A stretch of DNA of 64,000 nucleotides from Pseudomonas sp. BGr12. GTDB taxonomy: Bacteria; Pseudomonadota; Gammaproteobacteria; Pseudomonadales; Pseudomonadaceae. The notes beneath the pieces were generated by a model. The model did no database searches and had not been told where the DNA came from. It saw only the letters and a list, made by a program, of their open reading frames with translations. The stretch's first letter is position 1; each line of letters starts with the position of its first letter. The stretch covers positions 1 through 64,000 of the forward strand of contig NZ_JALRNF010000003.1 of assembly GCF_030272895.1 (NCBI RefSeq), written 5' to 3'. A program made the position numbers and the translations under genes. This document shows, in pieces, positions 1 through 9,418 of the stretch.

Positions 1-19
1 AATCGGTCAGTTACATCGC

Positions 20-78
20 ATCGCGGGGCAAGCCCGCTCCTACAGGCCATAGCCTTTTTCCTGTGGGAGCCTGCGATG
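20..78. repeat. REP element with degenerate partner
   Basis: Positions 20-43 carry the inverted form of the Pseudomonas REP core (ATCGCGGGGCAAGCCCGCTC followed by CTAC). A shorter, eroded copy in the opposite orientation (GTGGGAGCCTGCGAT) follows at about 63-77. The pair lies directly behind the stop codon of the chemotaxis gene. Similar pairs occur at three other places in the window. Confidence 0.7.
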
Positions 79-94
79 GCTGCACACTTGCTCA

Positions 95-2041
95 TCACAG
101 CCTGAAATGGCCGACCATGCCCTTCAGGTCGCTGCCCAGTTGTGCCAACTCGATGCTGGACCGTGCATTGCCCTGCATCGCCACCGCCGACTGATCGGCG
201 CTGCTGCGAATCTGGGTGACGCTACGGCTGATCTCCTCGGCCACCGAGCTCTGTTCTTCTGCCGCAGCGGCAATCTGCTGGTTCATCTGCTGGATCAGCG
301 ACACCGCTGCCGCAATGCTGCCCAAGGCACTCTCAGTGTGCAGGGCATCAGCCACCGCCAGTTTGACCAGTTCGCTACTGCCCTGGATCTGCGCCACCGA
401 GGCCTGGGCGCTGCCACGCAAGCGGCCGACCAGGCGCTCGATCTCCTCGGTGGACTGCTGGGTGCGTCGGGCCAGGGCCCGCACCTCATCGGCCACCACG
501 GCAAATCCGCGCCCTTGCTCGCCGGCCCGGGCCGCTTCGATGGCGGCATTGAGGGCCAGCAGGTTGGTCTGTTCCGCCACGCTCTTGATCACCTCCAATA
601 CCGTCGCGATGGTCTGGATTTCGGCGCTGAGGCTTTCGATACCCTGGCTGGCCGACTCGGCCGAACGGGCCAGTTGTTCGATCCGCTGCATGCCCTGGCG
701 CACCACCTGCTGGCCGCTGCCAACCTTGTCATCCGCCGCCTGGGCGGCCAGTGCCGCCTCTTCGGCATTGCGCGCGACATCATGAACCGTGGCGGTCATC
801 TGCTGCATCGCGGTGGCCACCTGTTCGGTTTCCTCCTTCTGGCTGCCGACTTCTCGATTGGCCTGCTCGGTCACCGCCGAAAGCGACTGGGCATTGCTGG
901 CCAACTGCTCGATACCCTGCTGCAAGCCACTGACAATGCTGCTCAGTCCCGCACCCATCTGCTGCATGGCCTGCATCAACTGACCGATTTCATCCCGGCG
1001 ATCGACGCTGATGGTGCCACTCAGATCACCGGCAGCGATCTGCTCGGCGCGCCCGATCACCTGTCGCAGCGGCCCGACCACCGCGCGGGTGATCAGCCAG
1101 GCCGCCACCACACCAACGAACAGCGCCAGCAGTGAGGCCAGCAGAATCGACAGGGCATTGCCCTTGAGTTCATCCTGCATGGCCTGCTCTTGCGCGAGGC
1201 TGGCCTGGTCGACCTGGGCGGTCACCTGCTCGGCCCGTTGCTGCAACAACTGCTTGAGTTGCTGCTCGCGCCCGAGCAGATCGGTGTACTCCTTGAGCTT
1301 TTCGCTGAAGCTGCCGATATGGCCGCTGACTTCATTGAGCACGGTCTGGTAACCGGCATCGCTGACCCCGGCCTTGAGTTGCTCGACCAGTGCGCCAGCC
1401 TGCTCGGCCTGTTCGATACGACCCTGACGGGCTTCCTCGCTGCCCTTGCGATTCTGCTCCAGGCGAACCCGCGCCTCGTCCATGGCCTGGAGCATCAAGC
1501 GGGCGACCTGGGCCACCTGACCAGACTGCTCGACGAACTCGGCCCCTTGCAGGCCCTGACTGTCCTTGAGGGTGTAGGTGCCGTCATCGGCCAGCCCGGC
1601 CTGCAACACATCAAGGTTGTTGGCGACGCTGGAGACCGACCAGCTGGCCATGTCCAGCGCCAGCTCCTTGGACTGGGTCAATGCGACGAACTCATCGAAG
1701 GTCTGGCGATAGTCGTTCAATGCCTGCTCGACGCCGCTGCCGGTCAATTGCGGCAGGTCCCGGGCCTGCACCAACAGCGCCTCCAGCCCCTGATGCAAGG
1801 CTTCCACCGCCTTGGGGTCGGAGCGCAGGGCAAAGGCTTGTTCCTGTAAGCGCACCTTGAGCAGGCCAGTGTTGAGCGCGGTCATCTGCTTGAGGCCATC
1901 GAAACGCTGGCCGACGCTGTGCAGCGCGGCAATGGCGCAGAACGCCACCACGGCGGTCAGCAGCAGGACCAGGGCAAAGCCCAGGCCCAGCTTGCGCGCC
2001 ATACCCAGGTTGGCAAAAAAACCACGTTTGACCGCGCTCAT
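95..2041 (-). CDS. Methyl-accepting chemotaxis protein
   Basis: This 648-residue inner-membrane receptor should pass ligand information to the CheA/CheW array. A basic N-terminus is followed by a first membrane segment (about residues 18-40). A helical periplasmic region of roughly 250 residues, rich in Gln and Glu, comes next, then a second membrane segment (about 295-317), a HAMP linker and a cytoplasmic signalling rod. The signalling tip is very well conserved ([19 protein letters not shown], then [11 protein letters not shown]). The gene stands alone, and no che genes are nearby. The ligand cannot be read from the sequence, because the sensor region is a plain four-helix-type bundle and not a Cache domain. 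Confidence 0.93.
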   Translation of the reverse strand: MSAVKRGFFANLGMARKLGLGFALVLLLTAVVAFCAIAALHSVGQRFDGLKQMTALNTGLLKVRLQEQAFALRSDPKAVEALHQGLEALLVQARDLPQLTGSGVEQALNDYRQTFDEFVALTQSKELALDMASWSVSSVANNLDVLQAGLADDGTYTLKDSQGLQGAEFVEQSGQVAQVARLMLQAMDEARVRLEQNRKGSEEARQGRIEQAEQAGALVEQLKAGVSDAGYQTVLNEVSGHIGSFSEKLKEYTDLLGREQQLKQLLQQRAEQVTAQVDQASLAQEQAMQDELKGNALSILLASLLALFVGVVAAWLITRAVVGPLRQVIGRAEQIAAGDLSGTISVDRRDEIGQLMQAMQQMGAGLSSIVSGLQQGIEQLASNAQSLSAVTEQANREVGSQKEETEQVATAMQQMTATVHDVARNAEEAALAAQAADDKVGSGQQVVRQGMQRIEQLARSAESASQGIESLSAEIQTIATVLEVIKSVAEQTNLLALNAAIEAARAGEQGRGFAVVADEVRALARRTQQSTEEIERLVGRLRGSAQASVAQIQGSSELVKLAVADALHTESALGSIAAAVSLIQQMNQQIAAAAEEQSSVAEEISRSVTQIRSSADQSAVAMQGNARSSIELAQLGSDLKGMVGHFRL

Positions 2042-2163
2042 CGCACCTCCCCCTGTCGCGCCGCACTACCGGCAGACTTAAAGCCGCAGAGTGGCAACGA
2101 CAGCGGTCGCGGCACAAGATGTTGGCGCCGCAATAATGGCGAAAAGCTACGAGCGAGTCGTTT

Positions 2164-3561
2164 TCAGGACGGCGGAGGTCGCCTTGTGCGCTGGAAAAAG
2201 GCCTGGGCGCGCTGGTCCTGGGCGTAGGCGACATTGATCCGCAGCCAGTCGCTGGCATCGCCCTGTGGATAAAAGGCGCTGCCCGGCGCCAGCAGCACCG
2301 AACAGGCCTGGGCCTCTCGGTCGAGCGCGGCAAAATCCCGCCCCGGGCAACGCGCCCAGACGAACATGCCGCCATAGGGCTCGGCAAACACCTGCCAGCC
2401 GCAAGCCTCCAGTTGCCCCAGTGCCTTGGCCATGTGCTGGGCCAGACGCAGGCGCAGGCGTGAGACGCTCTTGCGGTACGTGCCGCTGGCCAGCATCTGC
2501 GCCACCACCTGCTCGGTAAAGCGTGAAGTGCCCAGGCCGGTGACCATCTTCAACTCGGCCAGACGGGTAATCAGCGCGGGGGGCGCCACCAGGTAGCCCA
2601 CTCGCAGCGAGCTGCTCAGGGTCTTGGACAGACTGGCCAGGTAGATCACCCGCTGCTCGGCATCCAGGCTGACCAGGCGCGTGACCGCACCGTCCTGGAA
2701 GTCGGCATAGATATCGTCTTCGATCACCTGCACGTCGTACTCGCGGGCAAGCTCCAGCAAGCGATAAGCTACCTTGGGCGTCAGGCTGCTGCCCGTGGGG
2801 TTGTGGTACAGGCTGTTGATATACAGGCAGCGCGGGCGGTGGCGCTGCAGCAGCGCTTCCAGCACCGGCAGGTCGGGGCCTGTGGCGGTACGCGGCACCT
2901 CCAGCATTTCTATGCCGTGCTGGCGCAACAGGTTGTACAGGTTGTAGTAGCCCGGGCTTTCCACCAGCACCTTGTCTCCGGGCTTGAGCAGGACCCGCAC
3001 CAGCAGGTCGAGGGCATGGCTGGCGCCCTGGGTGGTGAGGATCTGCTCAGCAGCCACCTCGATGCCGACCTGTCCCAGGCGCTTGTGCAACTGGCTACGC
3101 AAGCTGGCCAGGCCCAGGGGCGGACAATAGTCGATCAGGTCCTCCACCGGCCCTCGGCTGACCTGCCGTACGGCCTGGGCAATCGCTTCGGTGGCACGCC
3201 AGCTGGCAGGCACCCAGCCACAGCAGAGGTTGAGCAACCCGGCCTTATCGTCATTGAACTGCTGCCAGCGACCGTCGAAGGCCTCGTCGCGTAGCGGCTG
3301 ATCGAGCACGGGTTCGCTGAGTCGCTGTTCGGCCACGAAAAAACCGGCGCCATGGCGCGCCTCAAGCCAACCGGCGGCCACCAGGCGATCGTAGCTTTCG
3401 ATCACACAGGACTGACTGACCCCCTGCTCCCGCGCCAGTTGCCGGATCGACGGCAACCGCGTGCCCGGGCGCAAGCGCCGCTGGCGGATCCAGGCCTGCA
3501 GTTGCTCCGCCAGTTGCTGCGCCAGCGGCGTAGAAGACTGGCGATCGAGGGTAAGGTTCAT
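2164..3561 (-). CDS. MocR-type PLP-dependent transcriptional regulator
   Basis: The 465-residue protein has a GntR-type winged helix at the N-terminus (about residues 5-75, with GTRLPSIRQLAREQGVS), fused to a fold-type-I aminotransferase domain. That domain keeps the PLP lysine in SLSKTL and the ND-type pocket motif HNPTGSSL. MocR proteins use PLP as an effector and usually control a neighbouring gene. I chose the ATG at 3561 because a longer in-frame extension has no family support and would cross the operator-like palindrome at 3576-3593. It is divergent from the MFS exporter at 3676, its probable target. It resembles the PdxR, GabR and TauR families, but the target pathway is unknown. Confidence 0.88.
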   Translation of the reverse strand: MNLTLDRQSSTPLAQQLAEQLQAWIRQRRLRPGTRLPSIRQLAREQGVSQSCVIESYDRLVAAGWLEARHGAGFFVAEQRLSEPVLDQPLRDEAFDGRWQQFNDDKAGLLNLCCGWVPASWRATEAIAQAVRQVSRGPVEDLIDYCPPLGLASLRSQLHKRLGQVGIEVAAEQILTTQGASHALDLLVRVLLKPGDKVLVESPGYYNLYNLLRQHGIEMLEVPRTATGPDLPVLEALLQRHRPRCLYINSLYHNPTGSSLTPKVAYRLLELAREYDVQVIEDDIYADFQDGAVTRLVSLDAEQRVIYLASLSKTLSSSLRVGYLVAPPALITRLAELKMVTGLGTSRFTEQVVAQMLASGTYRKSVSRLRLRLAQHMAKALGQLEACGWQVFAEPYGGMFVWARCPGRDFAALDREAQACSVLLAPGSAFYPQGDASDWLRINVAYAQDQRAQAFFQRTRRPPPS

Positions 3562-3575
3562 GGGCAAAGTGTTTG

Positions 3576-3593
3576 CTGTTTTTGTCCAAACAG
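3576..3593. promoter_or_regulatory. Candidate operator of the MocR regulator
   Basis: A perfect inverted repeat, CTGTTT-N6-AAACAG, lies in the 114-bp space between the divergent regulator and exporter, 15 bp ahead of the regulator start. Position and symmetry fit autoregulation and control of the MFS gene. No binding data can be claimed. Confidence 0.45.
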
Positions 3594-3675
3594 TTAACCA
3601 CAAATCCACAACGGGTGTGCCTTGTGGCAGCACAGGCGCGAAGGGGATAGTCGCGCCATCGACAAGGAGTTAACC

Positions 3676-4845
3676 ATGCCTACCCTGCGCTCCCCTGCCC
3701 TGCTCGCCGTGGCCCTGTGCCTGATCACCTTTGCGGTCAACCTGCAGGCGCCGTTGTACACCGCCTATGCCGAACTGTCCGGACAGGGTGCAGGGGCAAC
3801 GGCGATTGCCTTTTCCGGTTACGTACTGGGTGTACTGCCGGTGTTGCTGCTGCTCGGCGGCCTTGCCGACCGGGTTGGACGACGTCCGCTGATCCTGGTT
3901 GCCCTGGGGCTGTCCATGCTCGCCACCCTGACCATGTTGCTGGCACCCGGCCTTAAAACCCTGGGCCTGGCGCGCCTGATGCTCGGCGCCGGCACCGCAC
4001 TGGCTTCGGCGACCGGCACTGCCTACATGAGTGAGTTGATGCCCGGCAACGATAACCGGCGTGCCGCCACCTGGGTCACCGCCAGCACCTCCCTGGGCTT
4101 TGGCCTGGGGGCGGCGCTGACCAGTGTGTTTCTGCTCAGTGGCCCCGAGCTGCGCCCCGGCAGCTTCTACCTGCACCTGCTGCTCGCCGCCCTGGCCCTG
4201 CTCGCCGCCTGGCGCCTGCCGGATCAGCGCGCACCGCGCAAGACACCGCTGCTGCGCTTGCCCTGCTATCCGAGCGGCAGCCTCGCCTACGGCCTGGCGA
4301 TCCTGCTGGCCTGGGCCTGTGTCGGGCTGGTGATCGCCCTGTTGCCGTCCATCCTCAAGCAACATGGACTGGCCAACTGGTCCGGATTCTCGACCTTTTG
4401 CGTGATCAGTTGTGGTCTGTTGTTCCAGCCCCTGGCACGCCGGCTGGCCCCTGCCAGGGCAACGGCAATCGGCCTGGTGGTGTTGCCATGCAGCTATGCA
4501 CTGCTGGCCTGGGGGGCAGACGCCGGTGCGCTGGCCGCCGTGCTGCTCGGCAGCATCGCCGCCAGCAGCGCCTGTTACGGTTTTATCTACCTGGGTGGCC
4601 TGTCAGCGGTGAACAGCCTGGCAGGCGAGGAAAAAACCCGCGCCAGCGCAGGGTTCTTCCTTCTCGCCTACCTGGGCTTCAGCCTGCCGGTAATCCTCAC
4701 CGGGCTGCTGGTCGACCGCCTCGGCGCCAGTGCCGCCTTGCTGGTGTTCGGCCTGGCACTGCTGATCGGCTGCCTGCTGGTCGGCCTGGCCCTGTGGCGC
4801 AGCCACAAGACCCTGTCGTGCAGCCAGCTGGCTGCACTCAGATAG
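3676..4845 (+). CDS. MFS transporter, drug/arabinose-efflux type
   Basis: The 389-residue membrane protein has about 12 hydrophobic segments and the MFS loop motif GGLADRVGRRPLI between segments 2 and 3, typical of proton-driven exporters. The ATG at 3676 has a good ribosome site (AAGGAG at 3664-3669). An earlier in-frame start is less likely. The divergent MocR gene is probably its regulator. The substrate is unknown. The last 8 bp overlap the convergent SDR gene. Confidence 0.88.
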   Translation: MPTLRSPALLAVALCLITFAVNLQAPLYTAYAELSGQGAGATAIAFSGYVLGVLPVLLLLGGLADRVGRRPLILVALGLSMLATLTMLLAPGLKTLGLARLMLGAGTALASATGTAYMSELMPGNDNRRAATWVTASTSLGFGLGAALTSVFLLSGPELRPGSFYLHLLLAALALLAAWRLPDQRAPRKTPLLRLPCYPSGSLAYGLAILLAWACVGLVIALLPSILKQHGLANWSGFSTFCVISCGLLFQPLARRLAPARATAIGLVVLPCSYALLAWGADAGALAAVLLGSIAASSACYGFIYLGGLSAVNSLAGEEKTRASAGFFLLAYLGFSLPVILTGLLVDRLGASAALLVFGLALLIGCLLVGLALWRSHKTLSCSQLAALR

Positions 4846-5599
4846 CCGTGGCGCCACCGTCCACTGCCAACGCCTGACCTGTGGTGAAGGCAGCACCGTC
4901 ACTGCACAGGTAGAGCACCGCGCTGGCGATCTCCTCGACCTTGCCGATCCGCCCGACCGGGTGCATGGCCGCGGCAAACTCGGCCTTGCGCGGGTCGGCC
5001 TCATAGGCGCGACGGAACATGTCGGTGTCGATCACTGCCGGGCACACCGCGTTGACGCGGATTTTCTTCTTGGCGTACTCGATGGCCGCCGACTTGGTCA
5101 GGCCGATTACCGCATGTTTGGATGCACTGTAGATGCTCATCTTCGGTGCCGCGCCCAGGCCCGCGACCGAAGCGGTGTTGACAATGGCGCCACCACCCTG
5201 GGCCAGCAACAGGGGCAATTGGTGCTTCATGCACAGCCAGACACCCTTGACGTTGACACCCATGATCGCGTCGAACTCGGCTTCGCTGCCTTCGGCCAGA
5301 CGTCCCTGCTCGATTTCGATGCCGGCGTTGTTGAAGGCATAGTCCAGGCGACCGTAGGCCTCCAGCGTCTGCGCCAACAACTGCTGCACCTCGACCTCAC
5401 GGGTAACGTTGCAGGCCACGAACAGGGCCTCGCCTCCGGCGGCACGGATCTGCTCGACCGTCGCCTCGCCGCCGGCGCTGTCCAGGTCGGCTACCACCAC
5501 CTTCAACCCCTCGGCGGCGAATGCCAGGGCCGTGGCCCGGCCGATCCCTGCCGCACCACCGGTGACCAGGGCAACCTGGCCGGAAAACGTCATGCTCAT
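4838..5599 (-). CDS. SDR family oxidoreductase
   Basis: This is a 253-residue classical short-chain dehydrogenase. It has the nucleotide-binding motif TGGAAGIG near the N-terminus, NNAG in the core, catalytic Tyr and Lys in YSASK, and a C-terminal TGQALAVDGG. The start at 5599 has AGGAG six bases upstream. Asp at the end of strand 2 (VVADLDSAG) suggests NAD preference. The substrate is not determined. The gene converges on the MFS exporter with an 8-bp overlap. Confidence 0.88.
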   Translation of the reverse strand: MSMTFSGQVALVTGGAAGIGRATALAFAAEGLKVVVADLDSAGGEATVEQIRAAGGEALFVACNVTREVEVQQLLAQTLEAYGRLDYAFNNAGIEIEQGRLAEGSEAEFDAIMGVNVKGVWLCMKHQLPLLLAQGGGAIVNTASVAGLGAAPKMSIYSASKHAVIGLTKSAAIEYAKKKIRVNAVCPAVIDTDMFRRAYEADPRKAEFAAAMHPVGRIGKVEEIASAVLYLCSDGAAFTTGQALAVDGGATAI

Positions 5600-5828
5600 C
5601 GCTAGCTCCTGAACAAAATGTGGTCTGTGGCCAGGAGTCTAGTCAGCGCGCACCACCGATTGGCAGCATCATCAGGACGCCGGTTGAGGGGGTATCGCTG
5701 CGGGTGATTGTCTGCAAGCGAAGGATCACGGCCATGGATCGCCCGGCATTCGCAACGCCTGCGCAACTTGCCGGATCGCCTGTGAGGGTCTATCAACAGA
5801 CTTTGCCCTTCATTCCAGAGACCCCGCC

Positions 5829-6833
5829 ATGACTGCCCAGACCAACCGCCGCTTCCTGCTCAGCAAACGCCCGATCGGGGCGGTCAGCCGAGACGACTTC
5901 AGCTTCGAGCAGGTAGCGGTGGGCGAACCCGCTGAAGGCCAGGTGCTGGTGAAAAATCTCTACCTGTCCCTGGACCCCGCCATGCGCGGCTGGATGAATG
6001 AAGGCAAGTCCTACATTCCGCCAGTCGCTCTGGGCCAGGTGATGCGCGCCCTCGGCGTAGGCCAGGTGATTGCTTCCAAGCACCCGGGCTTTGCCGTCGG
6101 CGACCACGTCAACGGTGCCCTCGGTGTGCAGGACTACTTCCTCGGCGAACCCCAGGGCTTCTACAAGATCGATCCATCACTGGCGCCGTTGCCGCGCTAC
6201 CTGTCGGCCCTGGGCATGACCGGCATGACCGCCTACTTCGCCCTGCTCGAAGTCGGCGCGCCCAAGGTCGGTGAAACCGTGGTGATATCCGGGGCCGCCG
6301 GTGCCGTGGGCAGCATTGCCGGGCAGATCGCCCGGATCAAGGGCTGTCGCGTGGTGGGCATTGCCGGAGGCGAGCAGAAATGCCAGTACCTCAAGGACGA
6401 ACTGGGCTTTGACGGGGTCATCGACTACAAGGCCGAAGAGGTGCTCGAAGGCCTCAAGCGCGAATGCCCGAAAGGCGTGGACGTCTATTTCGACAACGTC
6501 GGTGGCGACATCCTCGATGCCGTACTCACCCGCCTGAATTTCAAGGCACGGGTGGTGATCTGCGGCGCCATCAGCCAGTACAACAACAAGCAGGCGGTCA
6601 AGGGGCCGGCCAACTACCTGTCACTGCTGGTCAACCGCGCGCGCATGGAAGGGTTCGTAGTCATGGACCACGCCGCCCACTATGGCCAGGCAGCGCAGGA
6701 GATGGCCGGCTGGCTGGCAACCGGCAAGGTGAAGAGCAAGGAAGACGTGGTCGAAGGCCTGGAAACTTTCCCCGAGACACTACTCAAGCTGTTCAGCGGG
6801 GAAAATTTCGGCAAGCTGGTCCTGAAGGTTTAA
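5829..6833 (+). CDS. NADP-dependent MDR oxidoreductase, CurA/leukotriene B4 dehydrogenase-like
   Basis: The 334-residue zinc-free medium-chain reductase has the signature SLDPAMRGWM in the N-terminal catalytic domain and the cofactor loop SGAAGAVGS. Further family marks are DNVGGDILD and a C-terminus with TFPETLLKLF. Members reduce the double bond of alpha,beta-unsaturated ketones (curcumin reductase CurA, prostaglandin reductases) with NADPH. It probably serves in detoxifying reactive enones. It stands alone and is followed by a REPIN. Confidence 0.9.
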   Translation: MTAQTNRRFLLSKRPIGAVSRDDFSFEQVAVGEPAEGQVLVKNLYLSLDPAMRGWMNEGKSYIPPVALGQVMRALGVGQVIASKHPGFAVGDHVNGALGVQDYFLGEPQGFYKIDPSLAPLPRYLSALGMTGMTAYFALLEVGAPKVGETVVISGAAGAVGSIAGQIARIKGCRVVGIAGGEQKCQYLKDELGFDGVIDYKAEEVLEGLKRECPKGVDVYFDNVGGDILDAVLTRLNFKARVVICGAISQYNNKQAVKGPANYLSLLVNRARMEGFVVMDHAAHYGQAAQEMAGWLATGKVKSKEDVVEGLETFPETLLKLFSGENFGKLVLKV

Positions 6834-6853
6834 CCGGAGTCGACCGAGCCTCT

Positions 6854-6937
6854 GTAGGAGCGGGCTTGCCCCGCGATCGAACACGCAGCGAATCATAGCC
6901 GGTGACGGTTTCATCGCGGGACAAGCCCGCTCCTACG
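6854..6937. repeat. REPIN (paired inverted REP elements)
   Basis: Two REP copies in opposite orientation (GTAGGAGCGGGCTTGCCCCG at 6854 and its inverse ending at 6937) are separated by about 35 bp. They fill the gap between two convergent genes. The second copy stops 2 bp before the pyrF stop codon. Confidence 0.88.
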
Positions 6938-6939
6938 GA

Positions 6940-7641
6940 TCAAGCGCGGATTTGAGCGACCACGTCCGCCAGCGCCTGGGCCGGATCGGCGGCCTGGCTG
7001 ATCGGGCGACCGATCACCAGGTAGTCGGAGCCGGCATCCAGGGCCTGGCGCGGGGTGAGGATGCGGCGCTGGTCATCCTGGGCGCTACCGGCCGGGCGAA
7101 TACCCGGGGTCACCAGTTGCAGGGACGGATGCGCGGCCTTGAGGGCCGGTGCTTCCAGGGCCGAGCACACCAGCCCGTCCATCCCGGCCTTTTCCGCCAG
7201 GGCAGCCAGGCGCAGTACTTGCTCCTGGGGCTCGATGTCCAGGCCGATGCCGGCGAGGTCTTCACGCTCCATGCTGGTCAGCACGGTCACACCGATCAGC
7301 AAAGGCTGTGGACCGCTGCGCTTGGCCAGCTCTTCACGGCAGGCCGCCATCATGCGCAAGCCGCCGGAGCAATGAACGTTGACCATCCACACGCCCATCT
7401 CTGCAGCGGCCTTGACGGCCATGGCGGTAGTGTTGGGAATGTCGTGGAATTTCAGGTCGAGGAATACCTCGAAACCCTTGTCGCACAGCGTTTCGACGAT
7501 GCCCGACGCGCTGCTGGTGAACAGCTCCTTGCCGACCTTGACCCGGCACAGGGCGGGATCGAGCTGATCGGCCAGCTTCAGGGCGGCGTCACGGGTAGGG
7601 AAATCCAGGGCGACGATGATTGGCGTCTGGCAGGCGGACAT
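6940..7641 (-). CDS. pyrF: Orotidine 5'-phosphate decarboxylase
   Basis: The 233-residue enzyme decarboxylates OMP to UMP, the last step of pyrimidine synthesis. The barrel signature [11 protein letters not shown] carries the catalytic Asp-Lys-Asp network. The phosphate-binding end GIRPAG and the C-terminal VIGRPI are present. The ATG at 7641 gives the usual family length; an upstream in-frame ATG adds 12 residues without support. It is probably monocistronic. Confidence 0.96.
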   Translation of the reverse strand: MSACQTPIIVALDFPTRDAALKLADQLDPALCRVKVGKELFTSSASGIVETLCDKGFEVFLDLKFHDIPNTTAMAVKAAAEMGVWMVNVHCSGGLRMMAACREELAKRSGPQPLLIGVTVLTSMEREDLAGIGLDIEPQEQVLRLAALAEKAGMDGLVCSALEAPALKAAHPSLQLVTPGIRPAGSAQDDQRRILTPRQALDAGSDYLVIGRPISQAADPAQALADVVAQIRA

Positions 7642-7743
7642 GGGCTGGTCTCTTGGCAAGTCTTGAACGGCGCGCATTGTAAACGAAGCGGCGGCCCGTG
7701 GGGGGCCGAAGATCGCGAATTAGCCCGGCGGCGGCAGTGTCCC

Positions 7744-7749
7744 TATAAT
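7744..7749 (+). promoter_or_regulatory. Candidate -10 box for the DUF2897 gene
   Basis: A perfect TATAAT hexamer sits 70 bp before the start of the small membrane protein gene. The matching -35 position (about 7721-7726) does not resemble TTGACA, so the promoter call is tentative. Confidence 0.35.
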
Positions 7750-7818
7750 TGAACCAATGGATGGCGTATTTGCCCAAATGTTAAGCAGCGGCATCAGTGC
7801 CCTGCCGAGGAGAACCCC

Positions 7819-7986
7819 ATGCCCTGGTATGCCTGGTTGATATTGGTCCTGGCCATCGGCTCGATTGTTGGCGGCCTGATGCTGCTACGCGACACCGCGA
7901 AAAAGCTGCCCCTGACCGAGGAGCAGCTCAAGCGCATTCACGAACGCAATGCCGAAATGGACGCCAAGGACGCCAAGGACCAGTGA
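7819..7986 (+). CDS. DUF2897 family small membrane protein
   Basis: This 55-residue protein begins MPWYAWLILVLAIGSIVGG, a single membrane segment. A charged tail follows that is rich in Lys, Glu and Asp and ends in DAKDAKDQ. A clear ribosome site (GAGGAGA at 7807-7813) precedes the ATG. The start and length match the DUF2897 family of Pseudomonas and relatives, whose function is not established. It lies between pyrF (divergent) and an SDR gene (convergent). Confidence 0.82.
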   Translation: MPWYAWLILVLAIGSIVGGLMLLRDTAKKLPLTEEQLKRIHERNAEMDAKDAKDQ

Positions 7987-8008
7987 GCGCTCCGCTCGCC
8001 CTTGCGCT

Positions 8009-8803
8009 TCACTTGTACCGTGCGGCGGCCGAACTGCGCGACAGATTCGGCCCCAGCGCATCCCGCGCCTTGATGTAGGCCTGCCAGTCGGCGGCGTCCG
8101 GCAATGACGGGATGGTCACCACTTCCTGTTGATCCAGCCCGGCCAGGGCCGCATCGACCATCTCCCCTACTTCCATGACCATCCGCGGATCGATCTGCGC
8201 GACATCCAGCCCGGATCGCTCCCAGATCTCGGTACGGGTGACGCCTGGCAACACGGCCTGGACCTTTACCCCCTTGTCGCTCAACTCGCCATGCAGCGTC
8301 TGGGTCAGGCTCAGCACATAGGCCTTGCTGGCGCTGTACACCGCGTTGAACATCTGCGGCGCCAGGGCCACCACGGACGCCAGGTTGATGATGGTACCGC
8401 GACCGGCCTGGGTAAACCGGGCCGCCGCTGCCGATGCCAGGCGGGTGACCGCGACGATGTTGAGCGCAACCAGCGCGTCGATCTGCTGCCCGGTCGCCTC
8501 GGCCAGGGTGCCGTGCATGGCAATCCCCGCGTTATTGACCAGCACACCGATATCGGCATCGTCACGCAGACGTTGCTCCACACGCGCCAGATCCGCCGGT
8601 TGGGCCAGGTCTGCCGGCAACACCTCGACATTCACGCCATGACGCGCTTGCAGATCGGCCGCCAGGGCTTCAAGCCGCTGCCGATCACGTGCCACCAGCA
8701 GCAGATCATGTCCGCGCGCTGCCAGTCGTTCGGCGTAGACCGCGCCAATCCCCGAAGAAGCGCCGGTAACGAGCGCGGTAGGTGCAATCGATACGTCAGT
8801 CAT
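8009..8803 (-). CDS. SDR family oxidoreductase
   Basis: This 264-residue short-chain dehydrogenase has TGASSGIG, an NNAG core motif, and a catalytic Ser plus YSASK. Arg after strand 2 (VARDRQRL) points to NADP use. The ATG at 8803 is preferred because GTGGAG lies 9 bases upstream; a start five codons earlier is possible. The promoter region contains a striking AT-rich inverted repeat (8852-8875), suggesting a dedicated repressor encoded elsewhere. The substrate is unknown. Confidence 0.86.
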   Translation of the reverse strand: MTDVSIAPTALVTGASSGIGAVYAERLAARGHDLLLVARDRQRLEALAADLQARHGVNVEVLPADLAQPADLARVEQRLRDDADIGVLVNNAGIAMHGTLAEATGQQIDALVALNIVAVTRLASAAAARFTQAGRGTIINLASVVALAPQMFNAVYSASKAYVLSLTQTLHGELSDKGVKVQAVLPGVTRTEIWERSGLDVAQIDPRMVMEVGEMVDAALAGLDQQEVVTIPSLPDAADWQAYIKARDALGPNLSRSSAAARYK

Positions 8804-8851
8804 AGCGTTGATCTCCACAGGCTTGCAATGATGGGGTAAGGCCGTGACGAT

Positions 8852-8875
8852 AAAATATTATCATCGTAATATTTT
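8852..8875. promoter_or_regulatory. AT-rich palindrome, probable operator of the SDR gene
   Basis: The arms AAAATATTA and TAATATTTT flank six bases (TCATCG), giving a perfect 9-bp inverted repeat. It lies 49 bp upstream of the minus-strand SDR start, where a promoter is expected. TTGTGA next to it on the minus strand could serve as a -35 element. The high AT content stands out from the GC-rich surroundings. Confidence 0.5.
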
Positions 8876-8943
8876 CACAAGCCGAACCGACCAAAGGCAT
8901 TCACAAGGGGCAGGCCGATCGATGACCGGCCTGAACGGTGGCG

Positions 8944-9270
8944 TCAGTTGACGGTGAGTTTGTCGCGGTTGCGGTCAAGCAGGGCCTTGCCGATGCCCTT
9001 GATCTCGAGCAGTTCATCCACGGAGGTAAAGGGACCATTGGCTTGACGATAGGCGACGATGGCTTCGGCCTTGGTCTTGCCGATACCGGTGAGGGTGGAT
9101 TGCAAGGTACTGGCGTCAGCGCTGTTCAGATCAAGGCGCGTGTCGGTTTGCTGGGAGGCGACAACAGGTGTCGGGCTGGCAGCGGGCATGGACGCAGGTG
9201 CTGCGCTTAACGAGAAGGATACGCTGGCGAACAGGGGCAGCAGCAGGTAGGACAGGACGGTGTTGCGCAT
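8944..9270 (-). CDS. ComEA-like helix-hairpin-helix protein
   Basis: The 108-residue protein has a signal peptide (about residues 1-23, ending SLSAAPA), a Pro/Ala/Ser linker, and two helix-hairpin-helix motifs (LTGIGKTKAEAI and IKGIGKALLDR). This is the layout of short Gram-negative ComEA proteins, which bind incoming DNA in the periplasm during natural transformation. It is the last gene in the direction of the O-antigen cluster but is separated from wbpM by 148 bp and a strong hairpin. No other competence genes are in the window. Confidence 0.87.
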   Translation of the reverse strand: MRNTVLSYLLLPLFASVSFSLSAAPASMPAASPTPVVASQQTDTRLDLNSADASTLQSTLTGIGKTKAEAIVAYRQANGPFTSVDELLEIKGIGKALLDRNRDKLTVN

Positions 9271-9290
9271 GGGGTAGCACTCCTTGGACG

Positions 9291-9330
9291 GGTTTCAAAA
9301 GGCAGCTTTTCCTTGGCTGCTTTTGAAACC
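9291..9330. terminator. Strong hairpin between wbpM and comEA
   Basis: A 15-bp stem (GGTTTCAAAA plus GCAGC against GCTGC plus TTTTGAAACC) with one bulged G encloses a 9-base loop. It sits 89 bp behind the wbpM stop and 21 bp ahead of the comEA start. No T-run follows on either strand, so it may be a terminator, a processing site or a leader stem. Confidence 0.45.
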
Positions 9331-9418
9331 TAGTCCTAAGGAGCAAAGAATCAAACAGGTATCGCCCCGGGAATCTTTACTGAATCAGTCTGACATCAGG
9401 CCCAGGATACCCGTCGTC

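Noticed and set aside
7797..8078. 93-codon frame over the DUF2897 gene
   Set aside because: It is shifted relative to the well-supported 55-codon gene with its ribosome site, and runs into the opposite SDR gene.
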